Shown here in pieces: positions 1 to 8,873 of a DNA stretch of 64,000 nt. Origin of the DNA: Hyphomicrobiales bacterium (GTDB lineage Bacteria; Pseudomonadota; Alphaproteobacteria; Rhizobiales; Rhizobiaceae); NCBI GenBank assembly GCA_900470965.1, contig UCCS01000065.1, positions 1 through 64,000 of the forward strand, written 5' to 3'. The notes under the pieces were generated by a model that was not told where the DNA came from, ran no database searches, and was given only the letters and a program-made list of their open reading frames with translations. The stretch's first letter is position 1. Every line of letters begins with the position of its first letter. A program made the position numbers and the translations under genes.

Positions 1-37
1 GGACCTGGTCCGGGCGCAGCGCTCGCGTGGATGCCCT

Positions 38-1543
38 TCAAGCGGCGGCGAAGGGCACGGCCACGAAGGTCTTGTTGCCGCCGCGTTCGATCAGGAGCAG
101 CACCGACTTGCGGCCGGACTTGCCGGCATCGGCGACGGCGGTCTTGACGTCGCGGGCATCATGCACCGGCTTGTCGTTGACCGAGACGATCACGTCGCCG
201 GGCTGGATGCCGGCCGCTGCGGCCGACTTGTCCGGGTTGACGTTGGCAACGACTGCGCCGGCAACGCTGTGAGGCAGATTAAGCTGCTGGCGGACATCGG
301 GCGTCAGGTCGGCAAGGCCGATGCCGAGGCTCGGCTGGCCGGCAGCCTGGCCCTGGTCGTCGCTGCTTTCGACGGCAGCCTGCTTCTGGGTGTCTTCATT
401 GCCGCCGACGGTGACGTTGAGATCCACCGTCTTGCCGTCACGCCAGACGGCGAGCGTTTCCTTCGCACCCGGCGACAGGTCGGCAACCAGGCGCGACAGG
501 TCCTTCGGCGTCTTGACATTTTCGCTGCCGACGGCGGTTACGATGTCACCCGTCTTGATGCCGGCATGGGCAGCAGGCGTTCCGTTGGTAACGGCGGCAA
601 CCAGTGCGCCTTCAGCCTTGGAGAGGCCGACAGCATCGGCGACATCCTGCGTGACCGGCTGGATCTGCACGCCGAGATAGCCGTGATCGATCGAACCGTC
701 CTTCTGCAGCTTGGCAACGATCGTCTTTGCTTCAGACGAAGGAATGGCGAAGCCGACGCCGACACTGCCGCCGTTCGGCGAGTAGATGGCGGTATTGATG
801 CCGACGACATTACCGTCACGATCGACCAGCGGGCCGCCGGAATTGCCGTGGTTGATCGGTGCATCGATCTGGATGAAGTCGTCATAGGGGCCGCTGTGCA
901 GGTCACGGCCGCGGGCCGAGACGATGCCGGCCGTCACCGTCGTGCCGATGCCGAACGGGTTGCCGATGGCAAGGATCTGGTCGCCGAGCTTCAGCTTGTC
1001 GGAATCGCCCCAGGCGACCGTTGCAAGCGGATGCGGAGCCTGAACCTTCAGAACCGCGAGGTCGGACTTGGCATCGGCGCCAAGCAGCTTGGCCGGCAGT
1101 TCGGTGCCGTCATCGAGTGTGACCTTGATGTCGATGGCATTGTCGATGACGTGGTTGTTGGTGACGATCACGCCGTCGGGGCTGATGACGAAGCCGGAGC
1201 CGAGCGCCATGGCATGCTGCTGCGGTTGCTGCTGCTGTGGTGCCTGGTGCGGTAGAGGAATACCCTGCTGTTCGAAGAACTGGCGGAACTGCTCGTCCAT
1301 CGGTGAACTGTCGGCGCTGGCGTCGGTCGCCTTCATCGTGGTGGTGATGGTTACCACGGCCGGCTTGTCGGCATCGACGATGGAAGCAAACGAGCCGTTG
1401 GAGGCAAGAATGCCGCCGGTCTCGGCCGGTGCAGCAAGAGCCGCCGAGGAAGAGGAGATGGCGAAGGGCAGGGAGGCCGCGCCGAGAACGATGGCCGCTC
1501 CGACAAGTGCTGCGGCCCGATGCTTGCGAAGAATGTTTGACAT
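38..1543 (-). CDS. degP: Do/HtrA-family periplasmic serine protease
   Basis: Envelope protease/chaperone of 501 aa that degrades misfolded periplasmic proteins. Residues 1-38 are a signal peptide ending near ALAAPA. A Gln/Pro-rich loop (about 98-110) precedes the trypsin-like domain, whose triad is visible as His131 (TNNHV), Asp161 (SDLAVL) and Ser235 (GNSGGP). Two PDZ domains follow, about 285-380 (GYLGVQ) and 405-495 (GDVIVSVN), the normal DegP layout and length. The ATG at 1543 is chosen over one at 1573 because AAGGGA lies 8 bases before it. It is divergent from the LacI-type gene and appears monocistronic. Rhizobia carry several DegP paralogues, so the symbol is by family. Confidence 0.95.
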   Translation of the reverse strand: MSNILRKHRAAALVGAAIVLGAASLPFAISSSSAALAAPAETGGILASNGSFASIVDADKPAVVTITTTMKATDASADSSPMDEQFRQFFEQQGIPLPHQAPQQQQPQQHAMALGSGFVISPDGVIVTNNHVIDNAIDIKVTLDDGTELPAKLLGADAKSDLAVLKVQAPHPLATVAWGDSDKLKLGDQILAIGNPFGIGTTVTAGIVSARGRDLHSGPYDDFIQIDAPINHGNSGGPLVDRDGNVVGINTAIYSPNGGSVGVGFAIPSSEAKTIVAKLQKDGSIDHGYLGVQIQPVTQDVADAVGLSKAEGALVAAVTNGTPAAHAGIKTGDIVTAVGSENVKTPKDLSRLVADLSPGAKETLAVWRDGKTVDLNVTVGGNEDTQKQAAVESSDDQGQAAGQPSLGIGLADLTPDVRQQLNLPHSVAGAVVANVNPDKSAAAAGIQPGDVIVSVNDKPVHDARDVKTAVADAGKSGRKSVLLLIERGGNKTFVAVPFAAA

Positions 1544-2065
1544 GGTAGAAGTCCCTTGCGAGAGCGTTGGCATTGAATGGCGTCTTGGTTCCGTGCCATG
1601 GACCTTGGCGTCGATAAGTATTGGCGTCAGTTTTTGCCGTATATTACCTGGATTTCGCCTGTATGATGTGGCGAATACTATGTTCAGGAAGAACTGGCGC
1701 TTGATACCTATATGACCCGTTCCGCGGGATTTACAAATTAAACATTGATCATGTTTGTATTACGGTATCGTAAGACATTACTATAATTTAATCTTGGATG
1801 ACCAAGCATTGCCGCAATTCTCCCGGCGTCTGCTGTTGCCCGCGCCGCGGGGTGCCAGAATAGTAAAATATATCCCACTTTCCCGTGATCCGCCGGCGTG
1901 CCAGCGCGTATTAAATCGAACCATTCGCAACGGTTGTTCATGTTTTTTCGCGGTTTGGTTGAGGCGGAACGTTAAAATGTTAGTAGACTCTAAATTAATT
2001 TTTCTTCAGAAAGAGAAAACTGCGAATCGGCGAAGGGCCGGGCTCGCGGCGGCATGCGGGAAGCG
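1544..2065. other. long divergent intergenic region, degP / LacI-family gene
   Basis: About 520 bases without a convincing gene, more AT-rich than its surroundings at 1735-1800 and 1975-2015. It should hold the promoters of both divergent genes. Visible elements are an inverted repeat AAACAT-N5-ATGTTT at 1740-1756, a consensus -10 hexamer TATAAT at 1782-1787 on the plus strand without a clear -35, and a weaker TTCGCC-N10-GGCGAA at 1654-1675. Short open frames here lack ribosome sites and protein-like composition. An unannotated small RNA starting near 1795 is possible but unsupported. Confidence 0.5.
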
Positions 2066-3118
2066 ATGAGGGATTCAGTGAAGCCGGGGCGGGAAAAGAA
2101 GCGCGGTTCCCATGTAAAGTTGAGTGATGTTGCAAAGAGGGTAGGGGTCAGTCCGATCACAATCTCGCGTGCGCTTCGCAATCCAGAAATCGTCTCTGAA
2201 GAGTTGCGAGAGGTCATCCTGCGCACAGTCGACGAGATGGGCTACATCCCCAATCTTGCCGCCCGCGCGCTTGCCGGCCGCCACAGCGGCATCGTCGGCG
2301 TCATCACGCCGTCGCTTCATCATCCCTGCTTCACGGGTGTGATGATGGGCATCGAGGAGCGGTTGCGCGCTACGGATCTGCGCGTGCAATATGCCAACAC
2401 GCTCAACGACGTCGATCAGGAGATCAACCAGTTCAAATCCTTCCTGGCGCAGAAGCCGGCCGGGATCATCCTCGTCAACGCGGAATATTACGACGGCCTT
2501 GCGACGCTGATGGATGCGGCCGCCTTTCCGGTCGCCCACGTTGCCGATCTCAGCCAGCCGCCGGAAACGCTGCTTGTCGGCATGTCGCATCATGTCGCCG
2601 CCGCCGCCGCCGCCCGTTTCCTTCTGTCGAAAGGGTACAAGCGGGTTGGTTTCATTGGTGGGCTCAGCGATATCCGGTCGCGCCGCAGTCGTGCGGGATA
2701 TGAGGAGGCCATGCGCCAGGCCGGTCTCGACAATCCGTCGCTGACACACGGCGAAGACGGTTCCACCAGCATTGGTCTCGGACGGCGCCTGTTCAGCGAG
2801 CTGCTGGAGCGGGTGCCGGATCTCGATGCGATCCTTGCGCAAAATGATGATCTCGCCCTCGGCGCGCTGATCGAATGCAATGAACGCGGTATCAGCGTGC
2901 CCGATGATTTCGGTATCTGCGGCTTCAACGATCTGGAATTCGCGCAGTTCACCTCGCCATCTCTGACGACGGTGCATGTTCCGCGTCATGATCTTGGCCG
3001 CCGCGTCGCCGATATGCTGCTACGCGCAATCCGCGAAGAGCCGGCAGAGGAGCACAGGGTCGATCTCGGCTTTTCGATCATCGAGCGCGGGTCGACGCGC
3101 TCAATGTTGAAGCAATAA
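2066..3118 (+). CDS. LacI/GntR-type transcriptional regulator
   Basis: LacI-family repressor of about 350 aa. The helix-turn-helix lies at about 18-40 (KLSDVAKRVGVSPITISRALRNP) with the hinge helix at NLAARALAG, followed by a periplasmic-binding-protein-like effector domain (GIVGVITPSL to the end). The recognition helix and sequence style resemble gluconate repressor GntR-type members, so a sugar acid or carbohydrate ligand is likely, but no target gene is adjacent. The ATG at 2066 has GGGA 5 bases upstream; an in-frame ATG at 2054 is the alternative. It ends at a strong bidirectional terminator shared with cysN. Confidence 0.9.
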   Translation: MRDSVKPGREKKRGSHVKLSDVAKRVGVSPITISRALRNPEIVSEELREVILRTVDEMGYIPNLAARALAGRHSGIVGVITPSLHHPCFTGVMMGIEERLRATDLRVQYANTLNDVDQEINQFKSFLAQKPAGIILVNAEYYDGLATLMDAAAFPVAHVADLSQPPETLLVGMSHHVAAAAAARFLLSKGYKRVGFIGGLSDIRSRRSRAGYEEAMRQAGLDNPSLTHGEDGSTSIGLGRRLFSELLERVPDLDAILAQNDDLALGALIECNERGISVPDDFGICGFNDLEFAQFTSPSLTTVHVPRHDLGRRVADMLLRAIREEPAEEHRVDLGFSIIERGSTRSMLKQ

Positions 3119-3143
3119 AAAGGGGCCGACTGGCCCCTTTTTT
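3117..3143. terminator. bidirectional rho-independent terminator
   Basis: Perfect hairpin AAAAGGGGCC / GGCCCCTTTT with a short GACT loop, running into six T on the plus strand and A-rich on the other side. It lies exactly between the convergent ends of the LacI-type gene and cysN and can serve both. Confidence 0.9.
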
Positions 3144-3144
3144 C

Positions 3145-4629
3145 TCAGATATCGCTGGCCGCGCTCGACCAGAGCTCGGCCGCTTCCGAGGCCGTCATGC
3201 GGCGCACCTCCGCTTCGTGGCTGCGCTTGGCGAAAAGCTCGCTTGCCATGATCTGCTCGGCAAGATCGGCCGGCAGGGACAGGATCACACGGGCATCGCT
3301 GCCATGCAGGCCGCTGACGTCGGCGCGCTTGCCAGTGACCATGCCGCCGGCGATCGTGTTATTCGTCTCCGGGTCGATCAGGATGAAGGAGCCGGTGGCG
3401 CGGTTCTGCTCATAGGGATCGAAAATTGCCGCTTCGTCGAACACGAGGCGCACTTTGCCGATCGCGTTCATGTAGAGCCGCTGGGCGGAATTCCACATGC
3501 CGCTCTTCAGCTCCAGCTGACTGATCGGTTCCACCTGCACGCGCTGGCGGCGCGAACCGCTCTTCAGCCAGTAGCGCTTGCCGGCTTCGATGCCCTCTGG
3601 CTGCAGGGCAACGACCTGCGCGTCGAAGGAGAGGCCGGTCTGCGGCTGGCTGTCGATCGAGACGATCATGTCGCCGCGAGCTACGTCCACCTGACGGTCG
3701 AGAACCAGCGTGATGGCATCACCGGCAACGGCCGCATTGCGTACGAGGTCAAAGGTCACGATCTTGGTGACATTGGCAACCATGCCCGACGGCAGGATCA
3801 TGACGCTGTCGCCAGGCTTCACCGAGCCGCCGGCAACCGTACCCTGATAGCCGCGGAAGCTTTCGCCGGGGCGCGAGACACGCTGAACGGAGAGGCGGAA
3901 GCCCGTTGTCTGGCCGGAACGCACGGTCGCATGTTCCAGCGTCTCGACCAGCGTCGGGCCGTTGTACCACGGCATGGCGGCCTGGCCGGAATAGACGACG
4001 TTCTCACCCTTGAGCGCCGACATCGGGATCGCGGTGATCTGCTTGACGCCGAGCGACAGCGCGAATTCCTTGAAGTCGTGGGTGATCTTGTCGAAACCGG
4101 CGCGGTCGTAATTCGTCAGGTCGATCTTGTTGACCGCGAGCACGAACTGCTTGATGCCGAGCAGCGAGGCAATCGTCGCATGACGGCGCGTCTGCTCGAG
4201 AATGCCGGCGCGGGCATCGACCAGCAGCACGGCGAGATCGGCCGTGGATGCGCCAGTCGCCATGTTGCGGGTATACTGTTCGTGGCCGGGCGTGTCGGCA
4301 ACGATGAAGGAGCGCTTGTCGGTCGAGAAATAGCGATAGGCGACATCGATCGTGATGCCCTGTTCGCGCTCTGCCTGCAGCCCATCGAGCAGCAAGGCGA
4401 AGTCGGGCAGGCCGAGATCGTTCTGCTTGCCGGTGGAATCGCGGCGAAGCGTTGCCGCCTGATCTTCCTTCACTGCTTTGGTGTCCCAGAGCAGGCGGCC
4501 GATCAGGGTTGACTTGCCATCATCGACGCTGCCGCAGGTGATGAGGCGCAACGGGCGCGAGTCGCGCACGGCCTTCAGGGGCTCGGCGGCGGGCACGGCG
4601 ACGACGTTTGCGGGAACTGCTGCAGTCAT
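3145..4629 (-). CDS. cysN: sulfate adenylyltransferase subunit 1 (GTPase)
   Basis: Large, GTP-hydrolysing subunit of ATP sulfurylase (494 aa), which with CysD makes adenosine 5'-phosphosulfate from sulfate and ATP. The G domain shows GSVDDGKS at residues 33-40, DTPGH and NKID, followed by EF-Tu-like beta-barrel domains. Length fits CysN alone: there is no fused CysC kinase as in NodQ. ATG at 4629 starts one base from the cysD stop, with AAGGA about 11 bases upstream, so the two are translationally coupled. An upstream in-frame extension to 4746 lies inside cysD and is not credible. Third gene of the cysH-cysD-cysN operon. Confidence 0.96.
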   Translation of the reverse strand: MTAAVPANVVAVPAAEPLKAVRDSRPLRLITCGSVDDGKSTLIGRLLWDTKAVKEDQAATLRRDSTGKQNDLGLPDFALLLDGLQAEREQGITIDVAYRYFSTDKRSFIVADTPGHEQYTRNMATGASTADLAVLLVDARAGILEQTRRHATIASLLGIKQFVLAVNKIDLTNYDRAGFDKITHDFKEFALSLGVKQITAIPMSALKGENVVYSGQAAMPWYNGPTLVETLEHATVRSGQTTGFRLSVQRVSRPGESFRGYQGTVAGGSVKPGDSVMILPSGMVANVTKIVTFDLVRNAAVAGDAITLVLDRQVDVARGDMIVSIDSQPQTGLSFDAQVVALQPEGIEAGKRYWLKSGSRRQRVQVEPISQLELKSGMWNSAQRLYMNAIGKVRLVFDEAAIFDPYEQNRATGSFILIDPETNNTIAGGMVTGKRADVSGLHGSDARVILSLPADLAEQIMASELFAKRSHEAEVRRMTASEAAELWSSAASDI

Positions 4630-4630
4630 C

Positions 4631-5584
4631 TCAGAAATATCCTTCACGCTTCTTCTTTTCCATGGAACCGGACTGGTCACGGTCGATGGCGCGGCCCTGG
4701 CGCTCGGAAACCGTGGCGATCTCCAGTTCCGCGATAATCTCTTCAAGGGTGGTGGCGGTAGAGCGGATCGCGCCCGTCAGCGGGAAGCAGCCGAGCGTGC
4801 GGAAGCGGATGAAGTCTTCCTGCTTCGTTTCGCCGGGCAGCAGTTCCAGGCGCGGATCGGAGGCCGCAATCATCATGCCGTCACGCTCGACATAGGGGCG
4901 CTTGGCCGCGAAATAGAGCGGCACGATCGGAATATCCTCGGCTTGGATATAGCGCCAGATGTCGACCTCGGTCCAGTTCGAGAGCGGGAAGACGCGAACG
5001 CTTTCACCCTTGCGGATCTGGCCGTTATAGACGTTCCAGAGCTCCGGGCGCTGGTTGCGCGGGTCCCAGCGATGGTCGGGCGTGCGGAAGGAATAGATGC
5101 GTTCCTTGGCACGGGAGGCTTCCTCGTCGCGCCGTGCGCCGCCGAAGGCGGCGTCGTACTGGCCGGCATCCAGCGCATTGCGCAGCGCTTCCGTCTTCAT
5201 GATATCGGTATAGCGGGCCGATCCATAGGTGAAGGGCGTGATGTTTTCAGCTGCACCGCGCGGATTGATGTGCTCGATCAGATCGAGATCGTACTTCTTC
5301 ACGATCTCGTCGCGGAAGGTGATCATCTCCGCGAACTTCCAGCCGGTATTCACATGCAGCAGCGGGAAGGGCACGCGGCCGGGATAGAAGGCCTTGCGGG
5401 CAAGGTGCAGCAGCACGGAGGAATCCTTGCCGATCGAATAGAGCATCACCGGACGCTCGAATTCGGCGGCAACTTCGCGGAAGATGTGGATCGCTTCGTT
5501 TTCCAGGGCTTTCAGATGCGGGTCGAGCGGCGGCTTGGCACTCTGCGGATTGTTCAGTTCCGTATCCTGACGGGTATCGGGCAT
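4631..5584 (-). CDS. cysD: sulfate adenylyltransferase subunit 2
   Basis: Small catalytic subunit of ATP sulfurylase (317 aa), of the adenine nucleotide alpha-hydrolase (PP-loop) superfamily. The PP-loop appears as SIGKDSSV near residue 50, followed by HVNTGWKFAEM and the conserved GGARRDEEASRAKER. Start at 5584 (MPDTRQD) is preceded by GGAG 7 bases upstream; the longer open frame to 5653 would overlap cysH. It sits 17 bases after cysH and one base before cysN, so the three genes form one transcript for sulfate reduction to sulfite. Confidence 0.96.
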   Translation of the reverse strand: MPDTRQDTELNNPQSAKPPLDPHLKALENEAIHIFREVAAEFERPVMLYSIGKDSSVLLHLARKAFYPGRVPFPLLHVNTGWKFAEMITFRDEIVKKYDLDLIEHINPRGAAENITPFTYGSARYTDIMKTEALRNALDAGQYDAAFGGARRDEEASRAKERIYSFRTPDHRWDPRNQRPELWNVYNGQIRKGESVRVFPLSNWTEVDIWRYIQAEDIPIVPLYFAAKRPYVERDGMMIAASDPRLELLPGETKQEDFIRFRTLGCFPLTGAIRSTATTLEEIIAELEIATVSERQGRAIDRDQSGSMEKKKREGYF

Positions 5585-5601
5585 TTCGTACTCCAGACTT
5601 C

Positions 5602-6345
5602 TTATTGCTGCACGGCGATCGCGGCCGCCTCTTCGGCGACATGCAGACCGCATTCGCGCTTCTCATCCTGTTCCCACCACCAGCGGCCGGCGCGCTCGGG
5701 CTCGCCGGGCTTGATGGCGCGGGTGCAGGGCTCGCAACCGATCGAAGGATAGCCGCGGGCATGCATCGGGTTCACCGGCACGCCATTGTCGGCGACAAAG
5801 GCCTTGATCTTCTCGATATCCCAGTCTGCGAGCGGGTTGACCTTCAGAAGGTGGCGTTCGGCGTCATATTCGGCAAAGGGCGTTTCGGCGCGGTTGGCCG
5901 ACTGGCCGCGGCGCAGGCCGGTGATCCAGATTGTTGCGCCTGCCAGCGCCCGCGCAAGCGGCTTCAGTTTGCGCACGCCACAACAGGCATGTCTGGCTTC
6001 GACGCTCTCATAGAAACCGTTTATGCCGTATTTCGCCGCGTAAGCGTCGATATCGGCCTGCTCCGGTTCATAGCGGGTGATGTGAATGTCGTACTGGCTC
6101 TCGGTCTCGTCGATCAGCGCGAGCGTTTCGGGGAAAAGCCGCCCTGTCTGCAGCGTGACAACGTCGATCGGCAGGCGATGCGTGCCGATCTCGGCGGTGA
6201 TGACCTGGTCCTCGATGCCGAGCGAGGTGGTGAAGACCACACGCCCGCCAAGGCCGGCGACGAACGAAAGCCGGCCGGCGAGGTCGAGACCCGAAAGCTT
6301 GTCAGCCAAAGCCTCGGCTTCTTCGATCGGATTGATAACAGTCAT
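5602..6345 (-). CDS. cysH: phosphoadenylyl-/adenylyl-sulfate reductase
   Basis: Reduces activated sulfate to sulfite with thioredoxin in the cytoplasm (247 aa). Besides the C-terminal catalytic ECGLH (Cys232), it carries the two cysteine pairs CC at 121-122 (HACCGVRK) and CEPC at 204-207 that bind a 4Fe-4S cluster. By family knowledge this marks the APS-reducing form found in rhizobia, which needs no CysC kinase, and this fits the kinase-free cysN here. ATG at 6345 follows an AGGA site. First gene of the operon, behind a promoter with TTGACA at 6545-6540. Confidence 0.95.
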   Translation of the reverse strand: MTVINPIEEAEALADKLSGLDLAGRLSFVAGLGGRVVFTTSLGIEDQVITAEIGTHRLPIDVVTLQTGRLFPETLALIDETESQYDIHITRYEPEQADIDAYAAKYGINGFYESVEARHACCGVRKLKPLARALAGATIWITGLRRGQSANRAETPFAEYDAERHLLKVNPLADWDIEKIKAFVADNGVPVNPMHARGYPSIGCEPCTRAIKPGEPERAGRWWWEQDEKRECGLHVAEEAAAIAVQQ

Positions 6346-6764
6346 GGGGGATCCTGTCCTTGATATTGGCCGGAGTATTACAGCTGAAGGACGGATCGGA
6401 CAGAAAAAGGGATTTCGAAAGGACTGCTTAGCGGAGCAAATATCTCTCCCATCCTGCCGCAATGCAGAAAAGCAGCCGCAGGCGCAGAAATGGCGCCTCG
6501 AACTTAATGTCTATAGAAATAGTAGTGTTACACGGCGCCTGTCAATTGGAAATCTGAATTGATGGCGGCGATGATGAAAATTGTCCTCTTTTGACATAGA
6601 TTATCAGCTGTTGGCCGAGGGTGAAAAACAGGGCCAAAATACTTGTCTCTCAAGGCTTTTCCGGCTTGTTCAAATTCCGTTCATGCTGGCCGTGCAATAG
6701 AGGTAATTAGCTTTTTTGGCGATGTCGGGATTCGACACCGCTCTGTGTGTGTCGACGGTCCGAG
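6346..6764. other. divergent control region, cysH / Rrf2 regulator
   Basis: About 420 bases holding the cysHDN promoter (see operator at 6511-6522) and a leader of roughly 155 bases before cysH. Near the expected transcript start lies a small hairpin GGCGC-N7-GCGCC (6481-6497). I do not recognise a known riboswitch in the leader. The half next to the regulator (6560-6764) shows no clear element beyond AT-rich stretches. Confidence 0.5.
6511..6522 (-). promoter_or_regulatory. candidate Rrf2 operator over the cysH promoter -10 region
   Basis: Inverted repeat CTAT-N4-ATAG. On the minus strand a perfect -35 TTGACA (6545-6540) is followed 15-18 bases later by TACTAT/CTATTT, so the dyad covers the -10 region of the cysHDN promoter. 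Position fits repression by the divergently encoded Rrf2 protein; the assignment is inference. Confidence 0.5.
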
Positions 6765-7211
6765 ATGATTACGCAAAAGGCAAAATATGCGCTGCGGGCG
6801 CTGACGGTTCTGGCGGAAGCTGCGGCCGACGAACCCGTCATGATTTCCGACATTGCCGTGCAGCAAAAGATCCCGAAGAAGTTTCTGGAACAGATCCTGC
6901 TCGACCTCAAACATCACGGCATCGTCGTCAGCCGCCGCGGCAAGCAGGGCGGCTATCTGCTGCTGAAGCCTGCCCACAGCATCACCTTCGGCGAGATCCT
7001 GCGCATCATCGATGGCCCGATCGCACCACTACCCTGCCTGTCGATCACCGCCTACCGCAAGTGCGATGATTGCGACGGCGAGCAGACTTGCCAAATTCGC
7101 CACGTCTTCGCCAAGGTAGCGGACGCCACCCGCAAGGTCCTGTTCTCCACGACGATTGCCGATGCCGTCGGCACCAAGCGTGGCGCGGAAGTCACCCGTC
7201 TACTTGCCTGA
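6765..7211 (+). CDS. Rrf2-family transcriptional regulator with a cysteine cluster
   Basis: 148-aa Rrf2 regulator: an N-terminal winged helix (KAKYALRALTVLAEA, then KKFLEQILLDLKHHGIVVSRRG) and a C-terminal region with Cys91, Cys100, Cys103 and Cys109. IscR, NsrR and RirA bind an Fe-S cluster with three such cysteines, so cluster binding is plausible. Divergence from cysHDN suggests control of sulfur assimilation, either CymR-like through cysteine status or through Fe-S status. The ATG at 6765 aligns with family starts; the open frame begins 18 bases earlier without a better ribosome site. It is not RirA itself by sequence. Confidence 0.88.
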   Translation: MITQKAKYALRALTVLAEAAADEPVMISDIAVQQKIPKKFLEQILLDLKHHGIVVSRRGKQGGYLLLKPAHSITFGEILRIIDGPIAPLPCLSITAYRKCDDCDGEQTCQIRHVFAKVADATRKVLFSTTIADAVGTKRGAEVTRLLA

Positions 7212-7304
7212 TCCCCTCTCGCCGGCCTTCAAGATTCGGTGAGTGACCTTTCCATCTGCCTGACATGCGCCACCTGCCCATGCATTCGGGTAGGGAGAAA
7301 CATC

Positions 7305-7691
7305 ATGTTTGCACTTTCGGGAAAGAGAGCGCTGGCAGCTGTCCTGCTGTCGGCGACAGTCGCAACCAGTGCTGCGGCCCATCACGGTTGGTCATGGGCG
7401 GAAGCCGACCAGATAGAGCTTCGCGGCATCATCCAGCAAATATCGATGGGCGGGCCGCATCCGACGCTCGATGTCGCAACCGTCGATGACGGTGTCTGGC
7501 GCGTCGAACTCGGCAATCCGCGCCAGACGGAACGCGCGGGTTTCGTGGAAGGTGTCGCAAAGCCTGGCGATCAGGTCATAGCACTCGGAAACCGGTCGCA
7601 GGACCGCACAGAGAAGCGGCTGAAGGCGGTGCGCATCACGATTGGTGAAAAGCGCTACGATATTTATCCGGAACGCATCCAGACGAACTGA
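7305..7691 (+). CDS. DUF6152-type secreted protein
   Basis: 128-aa protein with a signal peptide (LAAVLLSATVATSAAA) cut just before HHGWSWAEA; the mature part is a small beta-rich domain with GNPRQTERAG and PGDQVIALGN. This matches the DUF6152 family of periplasmic proteins of unknown function. ATG at 7305 follows GGGAG by 7 bases; the longer open frame from 7239 would spoil the signal peptide. The next gene, a membrane protein, starts 9 bases downstream, so the two form an operon. The His-His start of the mature protein could bind metal, but that is speculation. Confidence 0.8.
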   Translation: MFALSGKRALAAVLLSATVATSAAAHHGWSWAEADQIELRGIIQQISMGGPHPTLDVATVDDGVWRVELGNPRQTERAGFVEGVAKPGDQVIALGNRSQDRTEKRLKAVRITIGEKRYDIYPERIQTN

Positions 7692-7700
7692 CGCCTCGTC

Positions 7701-8171
7701 ATGGAGCTTCTCGAATGGCTGGCTGCCACGACGCTTGCGGTCGAGCTGCGGCGCTCCGCGACGCTCTACATGTTCGTCAATGCCGCCCATATCCTGGCGA
7801 TTGGCCTTCTGGTCGGCGCCATCCTGCCGCTTGATCTCAGGCTCGCCGGTTTTTTTGGTAAGGTGCCGGTGGAGGTCGTCGCGCCATTCCTGTCTCGTTC
7901 GGCCGGCGTCGGCCTCGCCTTGGCCTTGCTCACCGGCTCCTGCCTCTTCAGCGTCCGCCCCGGCGAATATGCGGCCAATCCCGCCTTCCTCGCCAAGCTC
8001 GGACTGATCGCTTTCGGCATCCTCAATGTGCTCCTGGTTCATGCAGGGCAGGGATGGCGAACCGCAATCACGATCGGCATCGTCCCTCCCGCCATGCGGT
8101 TCTCCGCAGCTCTTTCTGCGATGATATGGATCGCGGCCGTCGTGGCCGGCAGGTGGATCGGTTTTCTCTGA
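7701..8171 (+). CDS. small integral membrane protein (DUF6644-like)
   Basis: 156 aa with about four membrane helices (LYMFVNAAHILAIGLLVGAI, VGLALALLTGSCLF, LGLIAFGILNVLLV, ALSAMIWIAAVVAG) and the N-terminal pattern ELLEWLAATTLAVELRRS typical of DUF6644 proteins. Function is unknown. It directly follows the secreted DUF6152 gene, and rhizobial genomes commonly carry the two together, so they may act as one envelope unit. The downstream flavodoxin gene runs the opposite way. Confidence 0.75.
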   Translation: MELLEWLAATTLAVELRRSATLYMFVNAAHILAIGLLVGAILPLDLRLAGFFGKVPVEVVAPFLSRSAGVGLALALLTGSCLFSVRPGEYAANPAFLAKLGLIAFGILNVLLVHAGQGWRTAITIGIVPPAMRFSAALSAMIWIAAVVAGRWIGFL

Positions 8172-8194
8172 CGTGATCCTCCGCCAGATGTCGC

Positions 8195-8782
8195 TCAGCC
8201 GCGCCCGCGCACGAATTGCAGCGTTGCTTCGGCGACTCGCTGGCCGAGGTGGCGGGCAGTCGCGAGGTCTGCTTCAGGCGGCGCGAGGTCAGGGCCCTCG
8301 TCGACATTCGATTGCGCGGCCGCACCGAGCCAGAAGCCCAGCCGGTTGAGCTCTTCCTTCGAGCCTAAGGAGGAATTGTTGGCCGGCGGCAGGTCGAGAT
8401 TGATCCAGTGCATGCCGTGCTGGGCGGCAAAGAGGGCGATCTGCATCAGGGTGGCGAGCTTATCGCCCGCCTGGGAGCCCGAATTGGTGAAGCCGGCAGC
8501 GATCTTGTCCTTCCAGCGATAACCTCTCGCCATGACCGCATGTGAGCTCGCCTCCTGAAAGGCCTTGAAGACGGCAGACGGTCCGGCGATATAGGTCGGC
8601 GCGCCGAAGATGATCGCCTCCGCCGCGGCGAGATCGTCCCAACGGTTCGGCGCTTCCTCCGCCGTCAGCAGCAGACAGCTGACGGCGGCGACCCGGTCGA
8701 TACCGGCTTTCACTGCTTCTGCCTGCCGCGCCGTATGGCCGTATCCGCTGTGGTAGACGATGGCGATACGTGTCTCTGTCAT
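8195..8782 (-). CDS. flavodoxin-family FMN reductase
   Basis: 195-aa flavodoxin-like protein of the NADPH-dependent FMN reductase/WrbA group. The FMN phosphate loop is YHSGYGHTARQ near residue 9 and the second flavin loop is GAPTYIAGPSAVFK. ATG at 8782 follows GAGGAG; an upward extension to 8827 lacks support. It lies 91 bases downstream of the ECF41 sigma gene on the same strand, so it may be co-transcribed or be the sigma factor's target, since ECF41 genes usually neighbour small oxidoreductases. Likely cytoplasmic; quinone or flavin reduction under redox stress is inferred. Confidence 0.85.
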   Translation of the reverse strand: MTETRIAIVYHSGYGHTARQAEAVKAGIDRVAAVSCLLLTAEEAPNRWDDLAAAEAIIFGAPTYIAGPSAVFKAFQEASSHAVMARGYRWKDKIAAGFTNSGSQAGDKLATLMQIALFAAQHGMHWINLDLPPANNSSLGSKEELNRLGFWLGAAAQSNVDEGPDLAPPEADLATARHLGQRVAEATLQFVRGRG

Positions 8783-8873
8783 GGGTCGATCTCCTCTGAT
8801 TTGAAATACAGATGCCCGCCTCCGCAATGGGGCTGCGGATGGTGAAATGGGCGGGTTGTGAGTGTGATGCGCC

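Noticed and set aside
161..1255. 364-codon open frame on the plus strand
   Set aside because: Mirror of degP; the protease triad and PDZ domains are on the other strand.
1738..1941. 67-codon frame in the degP / LacI gap
   Set aside because: No ribosome site, no recognisable family, and it sits in an AT-rich control region.
4631..4746. Longer cysN N-terminus starting inside cysD
   Set aside because: The added residues are a shadow of cysD; the coupled ATG at 4629 fits the family.
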